From an uncultured Clostridium sp. (GTDB taxonomy: Bacteria > Bacillota > Clostridia > Lachnospirales > Lachnospiraceae): a stretch of 64,000 nt of DNA. The stretch is taken from NCBI GenBank assembly GCA_900543885.1, contig UQTA01000003.1:1-64000 (forward strand). Direction: 5' to 3'. The notes below the pieces were generated by a model that was given only the letters and a program-made list of their open reading frames with translations, did not search any database and was not told the origin of the DNA. Shown here one piece after another: positions 9,283 to 18,654 of the stretch. Every line of letters starts with the position of its first letter. Within the stretch, counting starts at the first letter, position 1. A program made the position numbers and the translations under genes.

Positions 9283-11222
9283 TTTCTTGTGTTATGCTCT
9301 TTTGCCCAGTTCCATTTCTTTGAAGAATCTTTTGAAGTCTTCCTGCTTCGCGTAAGCATAGTAGAAGTTTGTTCCAAACGTTTCTTGTATTCGGCGATAA
9401 TCCAAGGCTACTTGATCCTCGCTGCTGAATTTCAGGCTTGGCACCAGTTTCCCACTTTTCCGATCTGGGATTTCCTCGTACCGGATCTTTCCACCAACAT
9501 CCAGCAGGCGGACATAACCGCCTCTTTCCAACAGGCAGTTTGCGCTTCGCAGCGCTTCCGCAATCCTGTCCACCGACAATCTTTCAATCCCCATCCTGTT
9601 TTGTATCAGACGCAGGATCACAAGCGCCACGAAACAGATCAGAAAGTGTGCCCGGATATGCTCCCGCTTGTTCAGATAAATCGGTCTTGCATCGAAATCG
9701 CTCTTCATGATCCGGAAAGATTCCTCAATACGCCACAAACCATGGTATACTTCCCGTATCTTTGCAGCATCATAATCCATCTCACTGGTTATGATTGCAA
9801 AATATCCGTCATAAAGGGCATCTTTTTCCGCCTTCTCCCGGTCCACTGCGGATACTTTGGCTGTCTGCCTTTCATCCAGAACTTCACCGGTCTCTTTCAG
9901 GATGGTTTCTTCTTTTATATACCGGTCTTTTCCATGGACGATCCCATAGGCATTGTTCTTTGGACTCTTTTCTGCTTTCTTCAGCTTTTCTTCTCTTTTC
10001 TTTGCTGCTATTTCTGCATCTGCTCTTGACCAGTAAAGAAGAACCTTCCGCTGCCGCCTTACCGCTTTCTTTTTCTCTGTTTTCTGTCCGTCCTGCATTT
10101 CAAATGAGATATCATACCCCTGGTATTCTTCCGTGAGCAGTTTCCATTTGTAGGAACCGTCTTCCGCTTCCTGCCAGCCTTCCTGGGCAAACAGGGCTTC
10201 CTGGTAACGTTTCCCTTTTGTTCCTTTTAATATCTGGGAAAATACATAATCATCGCCCTGACTGCACAGAAGATCAATATTGCGAGAACAGTTCATCCCT
10301 TTATCTGCCACGACAACTGTCCGTTCCATGCCGTATTCCTTCTTGAATCCGTCCAGATTTTCTTTCAGTGTATCGGAATCACTCATGTTCCCCCGGAATA
10401 CATCCATGCATATGGGAACCCCGTTTCCATCCATGAAGAGTCCCATCTGTATGATAGGCGTCAGCTGGTGCTCCTTGGAAACGCCTTTCTGCCCCAGGGC
10501 AGGGCCGCTTACCAGCTTTCCCGACCGGTCACGGTATTCTTCATCCGGGTCTGCAAAATCTTTTTCCGTATAGTAGTTTGTTACATCATAGAAACTGTAC
10601 TGCAGATCCCGACCAAACCGCTCTCCCACCTGTTCACTGATAAAACGCTGGAGGTCATAAAAGATGATGTTGAACTGGTCTAATGCGCGGTAAATATCCG
10701 GAAGGTCAAATTCGCTGTTCAGGCCGTAATAATTCAGAAGGCGTGAAGCTGCTTCCCGTTTCGAGGCCGGATAGAGGATTCTGTCCATCACAAGGTAACG
10801 GAAGATTTCATTCAGCGAGTATTTTCCGCGGAATCCGGATGACCGTTGGTATTGTTCAAAAAAGGTGTCGATTCCAAGAAGATGGTAAACGGATTCCGGA
10901 AACTTGTAGCTATAGTTAAGCAGCCTGTTGTTTTCGGAATACATCATTTCGGAAACGGGGATTTCAATACGCAGATCCCGCTTATGCTTGAGGCTGTCAT
11001 TGCAGGCATTTACTTCTTTCCAAAATGCTTCCAGGTCAGTCTGATCTTCCAAATAGCCGAAGCTTTTTACGGTACGCTGTTTAGGGGAAGTGTTTGGATA
11101 ACGTAAATAGAAATCATCAAAAAATCCCAGAATAATTGAATTTCCTGGGATTTTAGTATCTGCCACAATAATTTTCCAGCTAAAACTGTAAAAGTCAGGT
11201 TACCGTACAGGAACTTGCGATT
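9278..11222 (-). mobile_element. IS1634-type insertion sequence
   Basis: One intact transposase frame with short flanks. The ends are approximate: GAGTTTCTTGT near 9280 resembles the reverse complement of the far end, CAAGTTCCTGT near 11208-11218, which would be imperfect terminal repeats. I could not identify a target duplication, because the left side lies in putP and the right side has unrelated sequence, consistent with deletion next to the element after insertion. Confidence 0.65.
9292..11166 (-). CDS. IS1634-family transposase
   Basis: DDE transposase of 624 residues, full length for the family. First Asp in QYSFYDVTNYYTE, second in VVVADKGMNCSRN, and the Glu in LWRIEESFRIMKSDFDARPI followed by REHIRAHFLICFVALVI, the IS4/IS1634 YREK-like region. 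A Lys-rich stretch (about 370-400) lies between. The frame begins at a GTG at 11164-11166 with no clear RBS; upstream codons are open, so the true start may differ. No internal stop or frameshift, so the element could still be active. Confidence 0.9.
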   Translation of the reverse strand: MADTKIPGNSIILGFFDDFYLRYPNTSPKQRTVKSFGYLEDQTDLEAFWKEVNACNDSLKHKRDLRIEIPVSEMMYSENNRLLNYSYKFPESVYHLLGIDTFFEQYQRSSGFRGKYSLNEIFRYLVMDRILYPASKREAASRLLNYYGLNSEFDLPDIYRALDQFNIIFYDLQRFISEQVGERFGRDLQYSFYDVTNYYTEKDFADPDEEYRDRSGKLVSGPALGQKGVSKEHQLTPIIQMGLFMDGNGVPICMDVFRGNMSDSDTLKENLDGFKKEYGMERTVVVADKGMNCSRNIDLLCSQGDDYVFSQILKGTKGKRYQEALFAQEGWQEAEDGSYKWKLLTEEYQGYDISFEMQDGQKTEKKKAVRRQRKVLLYWSRADAEIAAKKREEKLKKAEKSPKNNAYGIVHGKDRYIKEETILKETGEVLDERQTAKVSAVDREKAEKDALYDGYFAIITSEMDYDAAKIREVYHGLWRIEESFRIMKSDFDARPIYLNKREHIRAHFLICFVALVILRLIQNRMGIERLSVDRIAEALRSANCLLERGGYVRLLDVGGKIRYEEIPDRKSGKLVPSLKFSSEDQVALDYRRIQETFGTNFYYAYAKQEDFKRFFKEMELGKRA

Positions 11223-11273
11223 TCCTTAAGACCATGAAAAATATCGAAAAAAGAAAGGAGATGTGTTATAATG

Positions 11274-11415
11274 TGGTGAGTGCGCAAGAAAAACAAGCGC
11301 CGCTAAAAGCGGCATTTGTTTTTCGGCACTCACCAACGAAGGACCCGCCTGCGTCAGCAGGCAGTAGAGCGCGAAGCGCGGGGGTCCTGAGTGGGACTAC
11401 GACGCAACGAAGGAC
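11274..11415 (+). other. Structured leader element ahead of the NlpC/P60 gene
   Basis: Two strong nested palindromes. First: TGGTGAGTGC (11274-11283) with GCACTCACCA (11326-11335), inside it GAAAAACAA with TTGTTTTTC and then GCCGC-TAAAA-GCGGC, a single long hairpin of 24 pairs. Second: AGGACCC (11340-11346) with GGGTCCT (11382-11388), enclosing GCCTGC-GTCA-GCAGGC and GCGC-GAA-GCGC, a three-way junction. The 11-mer CAACGAAGGAC occurs at 11334-11344 and again at 11405-11415. TATAAT at 11267-11272 sits just upstream. It could be an mRNA leader or a small palindromic insert; I do not recognise it. Confidence 0.6.
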
Positions 11416-11435
11416 AACAAGTGAGGATACATTTG

Positions 11436-13049
11436 ATGAACCAGAAATATACATATTATTTAAGATATGCCTGCATATCCGGTGCTTTGGCGGCAGCTTT
11501 GGCACTGGGGGGCTGCTCTTTGAGCGGCACTGGGGCTGCTGTTCAAAATGAGGCCGCAGAACCGGCAGCAGCAGATGCCGCAGATGGACAGGCGTTCTCA
11601 AACGGAACCGATGAGACCATAGCACCCTTAGGAATGGATGGACAGATCCTTCCTGGACTGACAGATGTAGAGCTTCCGGAGGACGCAGAATCAGCACCAC
11701 AGTACTTAAGGGAAGGTGTTCGCCATGAGATCGTAAAGAAGCTGCAGCAGCGTCTGATGGATCTGGGCTTTATGGATAACGATGAGCCTACAGATTATTT
11801 TGGCCAGGCAACCCTTACAGCAGTAAAGCACTTCCAGAGACAAAATGAACTGCCTCAGGATGGTATTGTAGGAGATACTACCTGGAATGAACTGATGGCA
11901 GATGATGCCAAACATTATGCAGTATCTAAGGGAACCCAGGGCGATGATATCCAGAAGATACAGCAGCGACTGTATGAACTTGGATATTTGGCGTCAGCAG
12001 ACCAGGTAAACGGCAATTTTGATGATGCCACAGAAACAGCAGTTTTAAAGCTTCAGGGAGTCAATGGGCTGGCAGAAGACGGAAAAGTAGGTCAGCAGAC
12101 CTATAACCTGATGTACAGTGATGATATTAAGGCAAATATGCTTGCATACGGTGAAAAGAGTGATGTGGTACTGGCGTGTCAGCAGCGTTTAAAGGAGTTA
12201 GGTTATCTGACTACGACCCCGGACGGTACATATGGTCAGGACACCGTGATCGCGGTTAAGCAGTTCCAGGCACGAAATGACCAGGTAGTAGACGGTTATT
12301 TAGGCCCATCCACACGTATTGTATTGAACAGTTCCGATGCCAAGCCAAACGGCCTGATGATCGGTGAACAGGGCGATTCTGTTACCAGAGTACAGCAGCT
12401 GTTAAGCAAATATGGTTATCTGCCATCTTCTAATGTAACCGGTTACTACGGTGAAGCGACTGAAGACGCAGTTAAGAACTTCCAGTCACGAAACGGTCTG
12501 TCTGCAGATGGTAAGGTAGGCGTTTTAACAATGGCGAAGCTGACCAGCGATGATGTAAAGAAACCGGCACCATCCACTGCGGCACCGACCAAGAGCAATA
12601 AAAATAACAGCAGCAATAAAAACAATAATTCAAATAAGGGAAACAGTGGCGGAAATACCAGTACACCGGCTCCAAAACCGGCATCTGGCGCAGGCGTGTC
12701 TGCATTGATCTCTGTAGCTTCTTCCAAACTGGGAAGCCCATATGTATGGGGAGCAAAGGGACCAAGCTCCTTTGACTGTTCCGGTTTCGTATACTGGTGC
12801 TTAAAGCAGGTAGGTGTAAGCCAGAGTTATATGACATCTTCCGGCTGGAGAAGCGCAGGACGTTATACAAAGGTAAGTAATTTCAATGATATCCAGGCGG
12901 GCGATATCGTAGTTGTAAGAGGCCATGTAGGAATCGCTGCAGGCGGCGGAACCGTTATCGATGCTTCATCCAGTAACGGTAAGGTCGTACACAGAGGCTT
13001 AAGTTCCTGGTGGAGAAGCAACTTTATCTGCGCTTGGCGTATTTTCTAA
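11436..13049 (+). CDS. Peptidoglycan-binding NlpC/P60 endopeptidase, lipoprotein
   Basis: Cell-wall hydrolase of 537 residues. Start at 11436 (MNQKYTYYL) follows GTGAGG and gives a lipoprotein signal with LGGC; a longer in-frame version from 11391 would put basic residues ahead of it. Four PG_binding_1 repeats follow, each with the pattern (I/V)..(L/C)QQ(R/L)L..(L/Y)G(Y/F)...DG..G..T, then an Asn/Lys/Ser/Pro linker and a C-terminal NlpC/P60 domain with catalytic Cys in FDCSGFVYWC and His in GHVGIAAGGG. It would be anchored outside and cut peptide stems in peptidoglycan. A two-component pair follows 18 bases later and may control it. Confidence 0.93.
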   Translation: MNQKYTYYLRYACISGALAAALALGGCSLSGTGAAVQNEAAEPAAADAADGQAFSNGTDETIAPLGMDGQILPGLTDVELPEDAESAPQYLREGVRHEIVKKLQQRLMDLGFMDNDEPTDYFGQATLTAVKHFQRQNELPQDGIVGDTTWNELMADDAKHYAVSKGTQGDDIQKIQQRLYELGYLASADQVNGNFDDATETAVLKLQGVNGLAEDGKVGQQTYNLMYSDDIKANMLAYGEKSDVVLACQQRLKELGYLTTTPDGTYGQDTVIAVKQFQARNDQVVDGYLGPSTRIVLNSSDAKPNGLMIGEQGDSVTRVQQLLSKYGYLPSSNVTGYYGEATEDAVKNFQSRNGLSADGKVGVLTMAKLTSDDVKKPAPSTAAPTKSNKNNSSNKNNNSNKGNSGGNTSTPAPKPASGAGVSALISVASSKLGSPYVWGAKGPSSFDCSGFVYWCLKQVGVSQSYMTSSGWRSAGRYTKVSNFNDIQAGDIVVVRGHVGIAAGGGTVIDASSSNGKVVHRGLSSWWRSNFICAWRIF

Positions 13050-13067
13050 ACAAAGGAGGGGACATTT

Positions 13068-13763
13068 ATGCAGACGATACTGGTATGTGATGATGATAAA
13101 CAGATCGTAGAAGCCATTGACATTTATCTTACAGGAGAAGGCTTTAAGGTTATAAAAACATATGACGGCTATGAGGCTCTGGAATATCTGGAGACCCAGT
13201 CAGCGGATCTTTTGATCTTAGATGTAATGATGCCGGGGCTGGATGGGATCCGTACCACTTTAAAGGTGCGGGAGACCAGCAGTATACCGATCATCATCCT
13301 TTCAGCAAAATCAGAGGATGCTGATAAGATATTAGGGTTGAATATTGGTGCAGATGATTATATTACAAAACCATTTAACCCACTGGAACTGGTGGCAAGA
13401 GTTAAGTCCCAGCTGCGCCGTTATACACAGCTTGGAAATATGAACCAGCAGGCTGAGGGACAGGTGTACAAATGCGGCGGCCTTCAGATCAATGATGATA
13501 ACAAAGAGGTTACTGTTGACGGAGAGCCAATTAAACTGACACCTATTGAGTATAATATCCTTCTGCTTCTGGTAAAGAACGCAGGAAAGGTATTTTCCAT
13601 TGATGAGATCTACGAAAAGATCTGGAATGAAGAAGCAATTGGGGCCGATAATACGGTAGCTGTCCATATCCGCCATATCCGTGAAAAGATCGAGATCAAC
13701 CCAAGAGAGCCCAAATATCTGAAGGTAGTATGGGGCGTAGGCTATAAGATCGAGAAACAGTAG
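13068..13763 (+). CDS. OmpR/PhoB-type response regulator
   Basis: 231 residues: receiver domain with D8/D9 acidic pocket, phospho-acceptor D52 in LILDVMMPG, Lys in YITKPF; C-terminal winged helix with LTPIEYNILLLL and DNTVAVHIRHIREKI. RBS AAAGGAGGGG is eight bases before the ATG. It lies 18 bases after the wall-hydrolase gene and 7 bases before its kinase, so the three form one transcription unit. Probably regulates wall or envelope functions; that is inference from neighbours. Confidence 0.95.
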   Translation: MQTILVCDDDKQIVEAIDIYLTGEGFKVIKTYDGYEALEYLETQSADLLILDVMMPGLDGIRTTLKVRETSSIPIIILSAKSEDADKILGLNIGADDYITKPFNPLELVARVKSQLRRYTQLGNMNQQAEGQVYKCGGLQINDDNKEVTVDGEPIKLTPIEYNILLLLVKNAGKVFSIDEIYEKIWNEEAIGADNTVAVHIRHIREKIEINPREPKYLKVVWGVGYKIEKQ

Positions 13764-13770
13764 GTGGCCT

Positions 13771-16263
13771 ATGGAAAAAACGTCGTTCGGTCTGAGAAAA
13801 TGGAAGGCGCTTTTGACAGTACTCCACGTGGTATTTCTCATTATCACGCTGGCGGGCATCAGCGCCATGTATTTAAACGGCGGATACGGGAAAGGCATCC
13901 GCTGGATCTACGATGAAACTTATGAAGATTCAGATGCTTTCTGCTCTCAGCTGGGAGTGGATATCAGCAACATCTTTACCTACATCGGCTATAAAGACAT
14001 GTTTGAAACAAACGGTGTTCTGGATATGCATAAAGTGATCGTGCGTATTACAGATGGGCCGGGCGTAGACGAAGATATGACATTGGATCAGATCATCCGC
14101 TATGCCAAGATCCGGGGATATTATCTGGGAGAAGATTTTACAGTTAAGGGATCTCCTATGGCTATGGATGAAGATGATATGGAGGTCACCGTAGAATACA
14201 AAACGGATAATCCGGAGCTGACAGATATTGATGGTCTGGAAAACAGGATGACTAAGGAAGAAATGGCACTGGATATCCTGGACCGGCTGGGAAAATATTA
14301 TACGATTTATTATAATTTCATCAGTAATAATACCAATGTCCGTTTCCGTGTTCTTTATAAAGGCGATGATGGAAAAGAAGTGGTCTATACCAATGTCCCA
14401 TCAATGTCTTTAGACGAACTGCGGGGGTTCGGAAAATATTTATTTATTCCCGGAAATACCATCCGTATGGACAGCAACCTGGCAGTGATCCCGGAAAATG
14501 CAGCTTCTTTGCTGGAAACATGGAATCCTTTTGACAATGACCAGAACTATATGGTGGTTTCTGTGGATACCAATTACCCATATTCTGATAAATATGCAGA
14601 AGAAGCAGGGGAATACAAAGGCGCTCGTTCAGCCTTTATCGTAGGAATGGGCAGTGTAGTTGCAGGTATTGCCGGATTTTTCACTACATTGGTAGCTTTA
14701 TTTCTGCTGTCCGGTCATGAGGATGAACTTGGGGGACAGATCCGTTTATTCCCCATTGATGAAATGTATACAGAGCCCTGTGTCCTTTTGTGGGCAGCGG
14801 CAACTGCCGGTATCCTGTATTTTTGCAGGAAACTGGGGATTCTGGTCATTGGTCTTTTTGCTTCAGAAGAGCGTCTGGCTTACTGGAATAAGCTGCTGAA
14901 ATATGTGATCCTTTATGGATGCAGCATTCTTTGCGGTTTCAGCCTTTTAAGACGTTACAAGGCCAATACCCTATGGGAAAAGAGTCTTGCGAAAAAGGCA
15001 GTGAAGGCATCGAAAGATTATATTGCAAAAGCTAGTTTTGTGGCGGGAACCAGCCTGTGTTATCTGTTATTTTTAGGTGCCAATGGCATGATGATGTGGG
15101 GAATTTTATTCCTGTTTGCCTATAAAGATGAAAAGCTTACTTTCCGTATTCTGTTCTATGTAGCCACGATTGTGTTCCTTGGCCTGGATGGCTGGGTGTA
15201 TCACCGACTGTTCCGCAAGGCAGAGCAGAAGGATCTTTTAAATGATGCTATTACCTGCATTGCAAAAGGAGATACAGGATATCGCCTGGATACGAAAAAG
15301 CTGACAGGAAGAGAAAAAGTGATGGGGGATCACATTAATAACATCGGAAGCGGTCTGGATTCTGCGCTCCAGGAAAAGGTAAAAAGTGAGCGTTTGAAGG
15401 CGGATCTGATCACTAACGTTTCCCATGATATTAAAACACCTCTCACATCTATTATTAACTATGTGGATCTGTTAAAGAGGCAAAAGATACAGGATCCGAA
15501 GATAGCTTCTTATCTGGAAGTTCTGGATCAGAAATCCCAGCGATTAAAAACATTGACGGAGGATCTGGTAGAAGCGTCTAAGGCAAGTTCCGGAAATCTG
15601 AAACTGGAAATTACAGATATTGACCTGGTAGAACTGGTGCACCAGACAAACGGGGAATTTGAGGAACGTTTTGATCTGCGCCATTTGAAGATCATCTCTG
15701 ATTTCCCAGATGGAATGATCATCATCAAGGCAGATGGCCGCAGGCTTTGGAGAGTATTGGAAAATCTTTATACCAATGCCTTTAAATATGCCCAGGAAGG
15801 CAGCCGTGTATACGTAGATGTGGCAGCTGTAGATGGGAAGGCTATTTTTACAATGAAAAATATCTCTGATAAGCCGTTAAATATCAGTCCGGATGAACTG
15901 ACAGAGCGATTTGTCCGGGGAGATGTGGCGCGGACCACAGAGGGAAGCGGACTGGGACTTTCTATTGCAAGAAGTCTGACCCAGCTGCAGAACGGTGAAT
16001 TTGTGATCACGATTGACGGTGATCTGTTTAAGGCTCAGGTGATCTTTGAGGAAGAACGTCAGGAAACCAGAGCGGAAATGCGTTCGGAACGGGCTGCAGA
16101 AGAGGAAGCAGCGCAAGAGGGAGCAGATGCAGAGACTGAAAAGTCAGACCGGCCTTCGGAAATAACTCCCTATGGCTGGAATGTGACAGTAGAAGCAGAT
16201 CCCCATTTAACGGAAAAAGAAGAGGTCCTGATCCGGGGCAGAATGAAGAAGCAGGGATCGTAG
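13771..16263 (+). CDS. Large multi-pass sensor histidine kinase
   Basis: 830 residues. TM helix about 16-38, an outside domain of about 250 residues, then a cluster of helices (about 288-312, 333-350, 367-390, 424-445, 450-478), HAMP-less linker, HisKA with His552 in NVSHDIKTPLTSI, and HATPase_c with N-box ENLYTNAFKYA and G2 GSGLGLSIA. After the ATPase domain there is a tail of about 70 residues, rich in Glu and Ala (EEERQETRAEMRSERAAEEE), uncommon for these kinases. ATG follows GGTGG closely. Partner of the upstream OmpR-type regulator. The signal is unknown. Confidence 0.93.
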   Translation: MEKTSFGLRKWKALLTVLHVVFLIITLAGISAMYLNGGYGKGIRWIYDETYEDSDAFCSQLGVDISNIFTYIGYKDMFETNGVLDMHKVIVRITDGPGVDEDMTLDQIIRYAKIRGYYLGEDFTVKGSPMAMDEDDMEVTVEYKTDNPELTDIDGLENRMTKEEMALDILDRLGKYYTIYYNFISNNTNVRFRVLYKGDDGKEVVYTNVPSMSLDELRGFGKYLFIPGNTIRMDSNLAVIPENAASLLETWNPFDNDQNYMVVSVDTNYPYSDKYAEEAGEYKGARSAFIVGMGSVVAGIAGFFTTLVALFLLSGHEDELGGQIRLFPIDEMYTEPCVLLWAAATAGILYFCRKLGILVIGLFASEERLAYWNKLLKYVILYGCSILCGFSLLRRYKANTLWEKSLAKKAVKASKDYIAKASFVAGTSLCYLLFLGANGMMMWGILFLFAYKDEKLTFRILFYVATIVFLGLDGWVYHRLFRKAEQKDLLNDAITCIAKGDTGYRLDTKKLTGREKVMGDHINNIGSGLDSALQEKVKSERLKADLITNVSHDIKTPLTSIINYVDLLKRQKIQDPKIASYLEVLDQKSQRLKTLTEDLVEASKASSGNLKLEITDIDLVELVHQTNGEFEERFDLRHLKIISDFPDGMIIIKADGRRLWRVLENLYTNAFKYAQEGSRVYVDVAAVDGKAIFTMKNISDKPLNISPDELTERFVRGDVARTTEGSGLGLSIARSLTQLQNGEFVITIDGDLFKAQVIFEEERQETRAEMRSERAAEEEAAQEGADAETEKSDRPSEITPYGWNVTVEADPHLTEKEEVLIRGRMKKQGS

Positions 16264-16325
16264 GCCGTAAGAAGATCCTGTGACAATCAGAGAGAACCAT
16301 TATAAAGAAAGACAGGAAAATATAT

Positions 16326-16794
16326 ATGTACGAGACAAGTAAGATCCATGAGATAGCAGAAAAAGGCAGAAGAGATCGCCGGGATCCAGCATTCTGTTTT
16401 TGATATGGCAGAATATGGTTTTGAGGTGTACAACAGTGCTGCATATTTGGAAGAACTTCTGGAAAAAGAAGGTTTTACAGTAGAGCGGGGCATCGGCGGT
16501 ATGAAAACTGCTTTTGTAGGAACCTACGGAAGCGGAAAACCAGTGATCGGTATTCTGGCAGAGTATGATGCGCTGCCAAATATGAGCCAGAAAGCAGGAG
16601 AAACAAAGCCGTGTCCCATTTGAAGGGAAGAAATACGGCCATGCCTGCGGACTGATGAATGTAGGTGTCAATTACCTGCGGGAGCACATTATTTCTACGG
16701 CAAGAGTGCATTATGCATATCTGGATACAGGCGGCGAAGCACCGAATATTGTACAGGATCATGCTTCTCTTTTATACTTTATCAGAGCGCCAAT
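16326..16794 (+). pseudogene. Decayed M20 amidohydrolase (AbgB-like) copy
   Basis: A ruined paralogue of the intact gene at 18655. It starts MYETSKIHEIAEK, then a one-base loss near 16362 moves to the frame reading IQHSVFDMAEYGFEVYNSAA and TAFVGTYGSGKPVIGILAEY. After KPCPI a one-base gain near 16620 creates a stop; beyond it the frame resumes EGKKYGHACG and jumps straight to LMNVGVNYLREHIIS, an in-frame loss of about 104 codons that removes most of the metal site. It ends after IVQDHASLLYFIRAP. Three independent lesions leave no doubt that it is non-functional. Confidence 0.93.
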
Positions 16795-16834
16795 GTAAAA
16801 AAAATCCAATACAGACCAGGGAAAAAGAAATAGT

Positions 16835-17734
16835 TTACTGCGTGGCAGGTTGAGAACGATCAGCCTGTGCTAGGCGGATAAATTCATCCATTTCCCTGGT
16901 TTTCCATTTACTTTTGTGATAGAAGATTTGCTGATACATACTCAGCTGATAGTCTGTTACATTTAAAACGGTCAGTTTCCCGGCAGCAATGGTTTTGGCT
17001 ACTGCAAAATAAGGCAGATAAGAGATACCCCCATTTTCCAGGATCATGCGGATGATGAATTCTGTATTGCTGCTTTCAAGAGAAGGTGTCAGAATGATTT
17101 CTTTGGTTTCTAGGAATTGATCTAGTTCTTTTCGGTAGTTTTCATTTTTTTCTGTAAGGAAAAATGGGTTTCCCAACAATTCTTCTACTGTTACTTCTGG
17201 TTTCTTTGCAATCTCCAGATCTGGGTTTGCCACAAAAACAATATTTTCTTTTTTCTCCCATTCTTTTGACCAGTGATTGTTATATCTGGGACGGTCCAGT
17301 ATATAGATCAGATCTAGCTGGTTACATTCCATATGTTCAATTAATTCTTTTGGAGTTCCTGTAGTAAGTTTTAGAGGAACTTTGGGATAATGCTTGCGAA
17401 AATATCCCAGGATAGGTGGAAGCTTAGTGAAAAACAGAGATTCGATTACTCCTACGTGAAGAGGGGAATGAAGCTCCTGTTCCTGACGAATATCGGCTTC
17501 TGTCTGATTCATTTCTTCAAAAATCCGTCCTACATGTTCCCTGAGACACTGCCCTTGGGCAGTAAGGGCTATTTTTCGTCCCATACGCTCAAAGAGACGT
17601 GTATCCAGTTCTTTCTCTAACAGACGTATCTGCACTGTAACAGCAGACTGCGAATATCCTAGAATGTTGGCTGCTTTTGAGAAGCTTTCCGTTTGTGCGA
17701 TCATCATAAAGGTTTGAAGTTGTCGAAATTCCAT
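16835..17734 (-). CDS. LysR-family transcriptional regulator
   Basis: 299 residues. N-terminal winged helix FRQLQTFMMIAQTESFSKAA followed by SQSAVTVQIRLLEKEL, then a LysR substrate domain from about 90. Start at 17734 was chosen because CTGGAGGATACC lies just ahead of it; the longer frame to 17782 adds 16 unlikely residues. Transcribed away from sdaAB with about 200 bases between, the usual layout for a LysR activator of a divergent operon. The co-inducer may be the compound processed by that operon; that is inference. Confidence 0.93.
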   Translation of the reverse strand: MEFRQLQTFMMIAQTESFSKAANILGYSQSAVTVQIRLLEKELDTRLFERMGRKIALTAQGQCLREHVGRIFEEMNQTEADIRQEQELHSPLHVGVIESLFFTKLPPILGYFRKHYPKVPLKLTTGTPKELIEHMECNQLDLIYILDRPRYNNHWSKEWEKKENIVFVANPDLEIAKKPEVTVEELLGNPFFLTEKNENYRKELDQFLETKEIILTPSLESSNTEFIIRMILENGGISYLPYFAVAKTIAAGKLTVLNVTDYQLSMYQQIFYHKSKWKTREMDEFIRLAQADRSQPATQ

Positions 17735-17800
17735 CTGAGGTATCCTCCAGCCATTTGTTTTATTATGAAAAAATTTCAACAAATATATATATTTATTGAA

Positions 17801-17830
17801 TTGGATTTTAACTAACCTGCATGATATAAT
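17801..17830 (+). promoter_or_regulatory. Candidate promoter for the sdaAB operon
   Basis: TTGGAT at 17801-17806, 18 bases, then TATAAT at 17825-17830, within the LysR/sdaAB divergent gap. The weak -35 fits a promoter that needs an activator. The leader to the sdaAB ATG is about 105 bases and shows nothing else I can name. Confidence 0.45.
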
Positions 17831-17941
17831 ATGCCATGTAAAAAATCAATAGGTAATTTTAACAAAATCAAGGAAGTCCCATGTTTCTATTGCGTAAAGC
17901 CATAAGTATAGATGTGACTTACTTGCATTAGGAGGGGTATT

Positions 17942-18622
17942 ATGGCACTTATTAGTGTATTTGATGTGCTTGGTCCTAATATGATTGGACCATCTAGTTC
18001 TCATACAGCCGGGGCCTGTTCTATTGCGCTTCTGGCGCGGAAAATGATTTCAGGCACTTTAAAGGAGGTTACATTTACTCTTTACGGGTCTTTTGCCCGT
18101 ACGCATCAGGGTCATGGTACAGACCGGGCGCTTTTAGGTGGAATCATGGGATTTTCCACAAATGATCAACGGATTCCAGATTCTTTTGAAATTGCAAAGA
18201 AGAAGGGACTTAAATTTCATTTTCTGGTAAATGAAGCAGAAACGGATATTTATCCTAATACGGTAGATGTTGATATGGTCAATACAAATGATCAGAAAAT
18301 GTCTGTTCGGGGTGAATCCATTGGTGGAGGAAAGATCCGCATCAGCAGGATCAACCAGGTAGAAGTTAATTTTTCAGGAGAATACAGTACGCTGATCGTG
18401 ATCCACTATGATAAGCCAGGTGTGATCGCCCATATTACAAAATGCCTTAGTGATCAGAATGTGAACATTGCTTTTATGAAGCTGTTCCGCACGGCAAAGG
18501 GGCAGATAGCTTATAGCATCGTAGAATCAGATGGAGTTTTGCCGGAGGGAGTTACCAGTGGAATCCAGGAAAATCCATTTGTTCAGGAAGTTATGCTGAT
18601 TCAGAAACAGCAACTTTCATAA
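17942..18622 (+). CDS. sdaAB: L-serine dehydratase, iron-sulfur type, beta subunit
   Basis: 226 residues. Converts L-serine to pyruvate and ammonia together with the alpha subunit at 21636. N-terminal block FDVLGPNMIGPSSSHTAGA is diagnostic of the SdaAB serine-dehydratase beta domain; GSFARTHQGHGTDRAL follows; an ACT domain lies at about 150-220 (VIHYDKPGVIAHITKCLSD). RBS AGGAGGGG is six bases ahead of the ATG. It is unusual that the alpha subunit is separated from it by three genes; see the operon finding. Confidence 0.95.
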   Translation: MALISVFDVLGPNMIGPSSSHTAGACSIALLARKMISGTLKEVTFTLYGSFARTHQGHGTDRALLGGIMGFSTNDQRIPDSFEIAKKKGLKFHFLVNEAETDIYPNTVDVDMVNTNDQKMSVRGESIGGGKIRISRINQVEVNFSGEYSTLIVIHYDKPGVIAHITKCLSDQNVNIAFMKLFRTAKGQIAYSIVESDGVLPEGVTSGIQENPFVQEVMLIQKQQLS

Positions 18623-18654
18623 AAATATACAAATTAGTTGGAGGGAAAATCATC

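Noticed and set aside
9289..10029. 246-codon plus-strand frame
   Set aside because: Antisense of the IS1634-type transposase, whose DDE motifs are clear.
11274..11435. c-di-AMP (ydaO) riboswitch, as often found ahead of wall hydrolases
   Set aside because: The conserved ydaO core could not be matched; the stems and loop sequences are different.
11234..11551. 105-codon plus-strand frame over the palindromes ahead of the NlpC/P60 gene
   Set aside because: It runs through both arms of the hairpins and into the lipoprotein gene in another frame; composition is dictated by the palindromes.
16405..16623. 72-codon frame as a separate small gene
   Set aside because: It is one fragment of the frameshifted M20 pseudogene.
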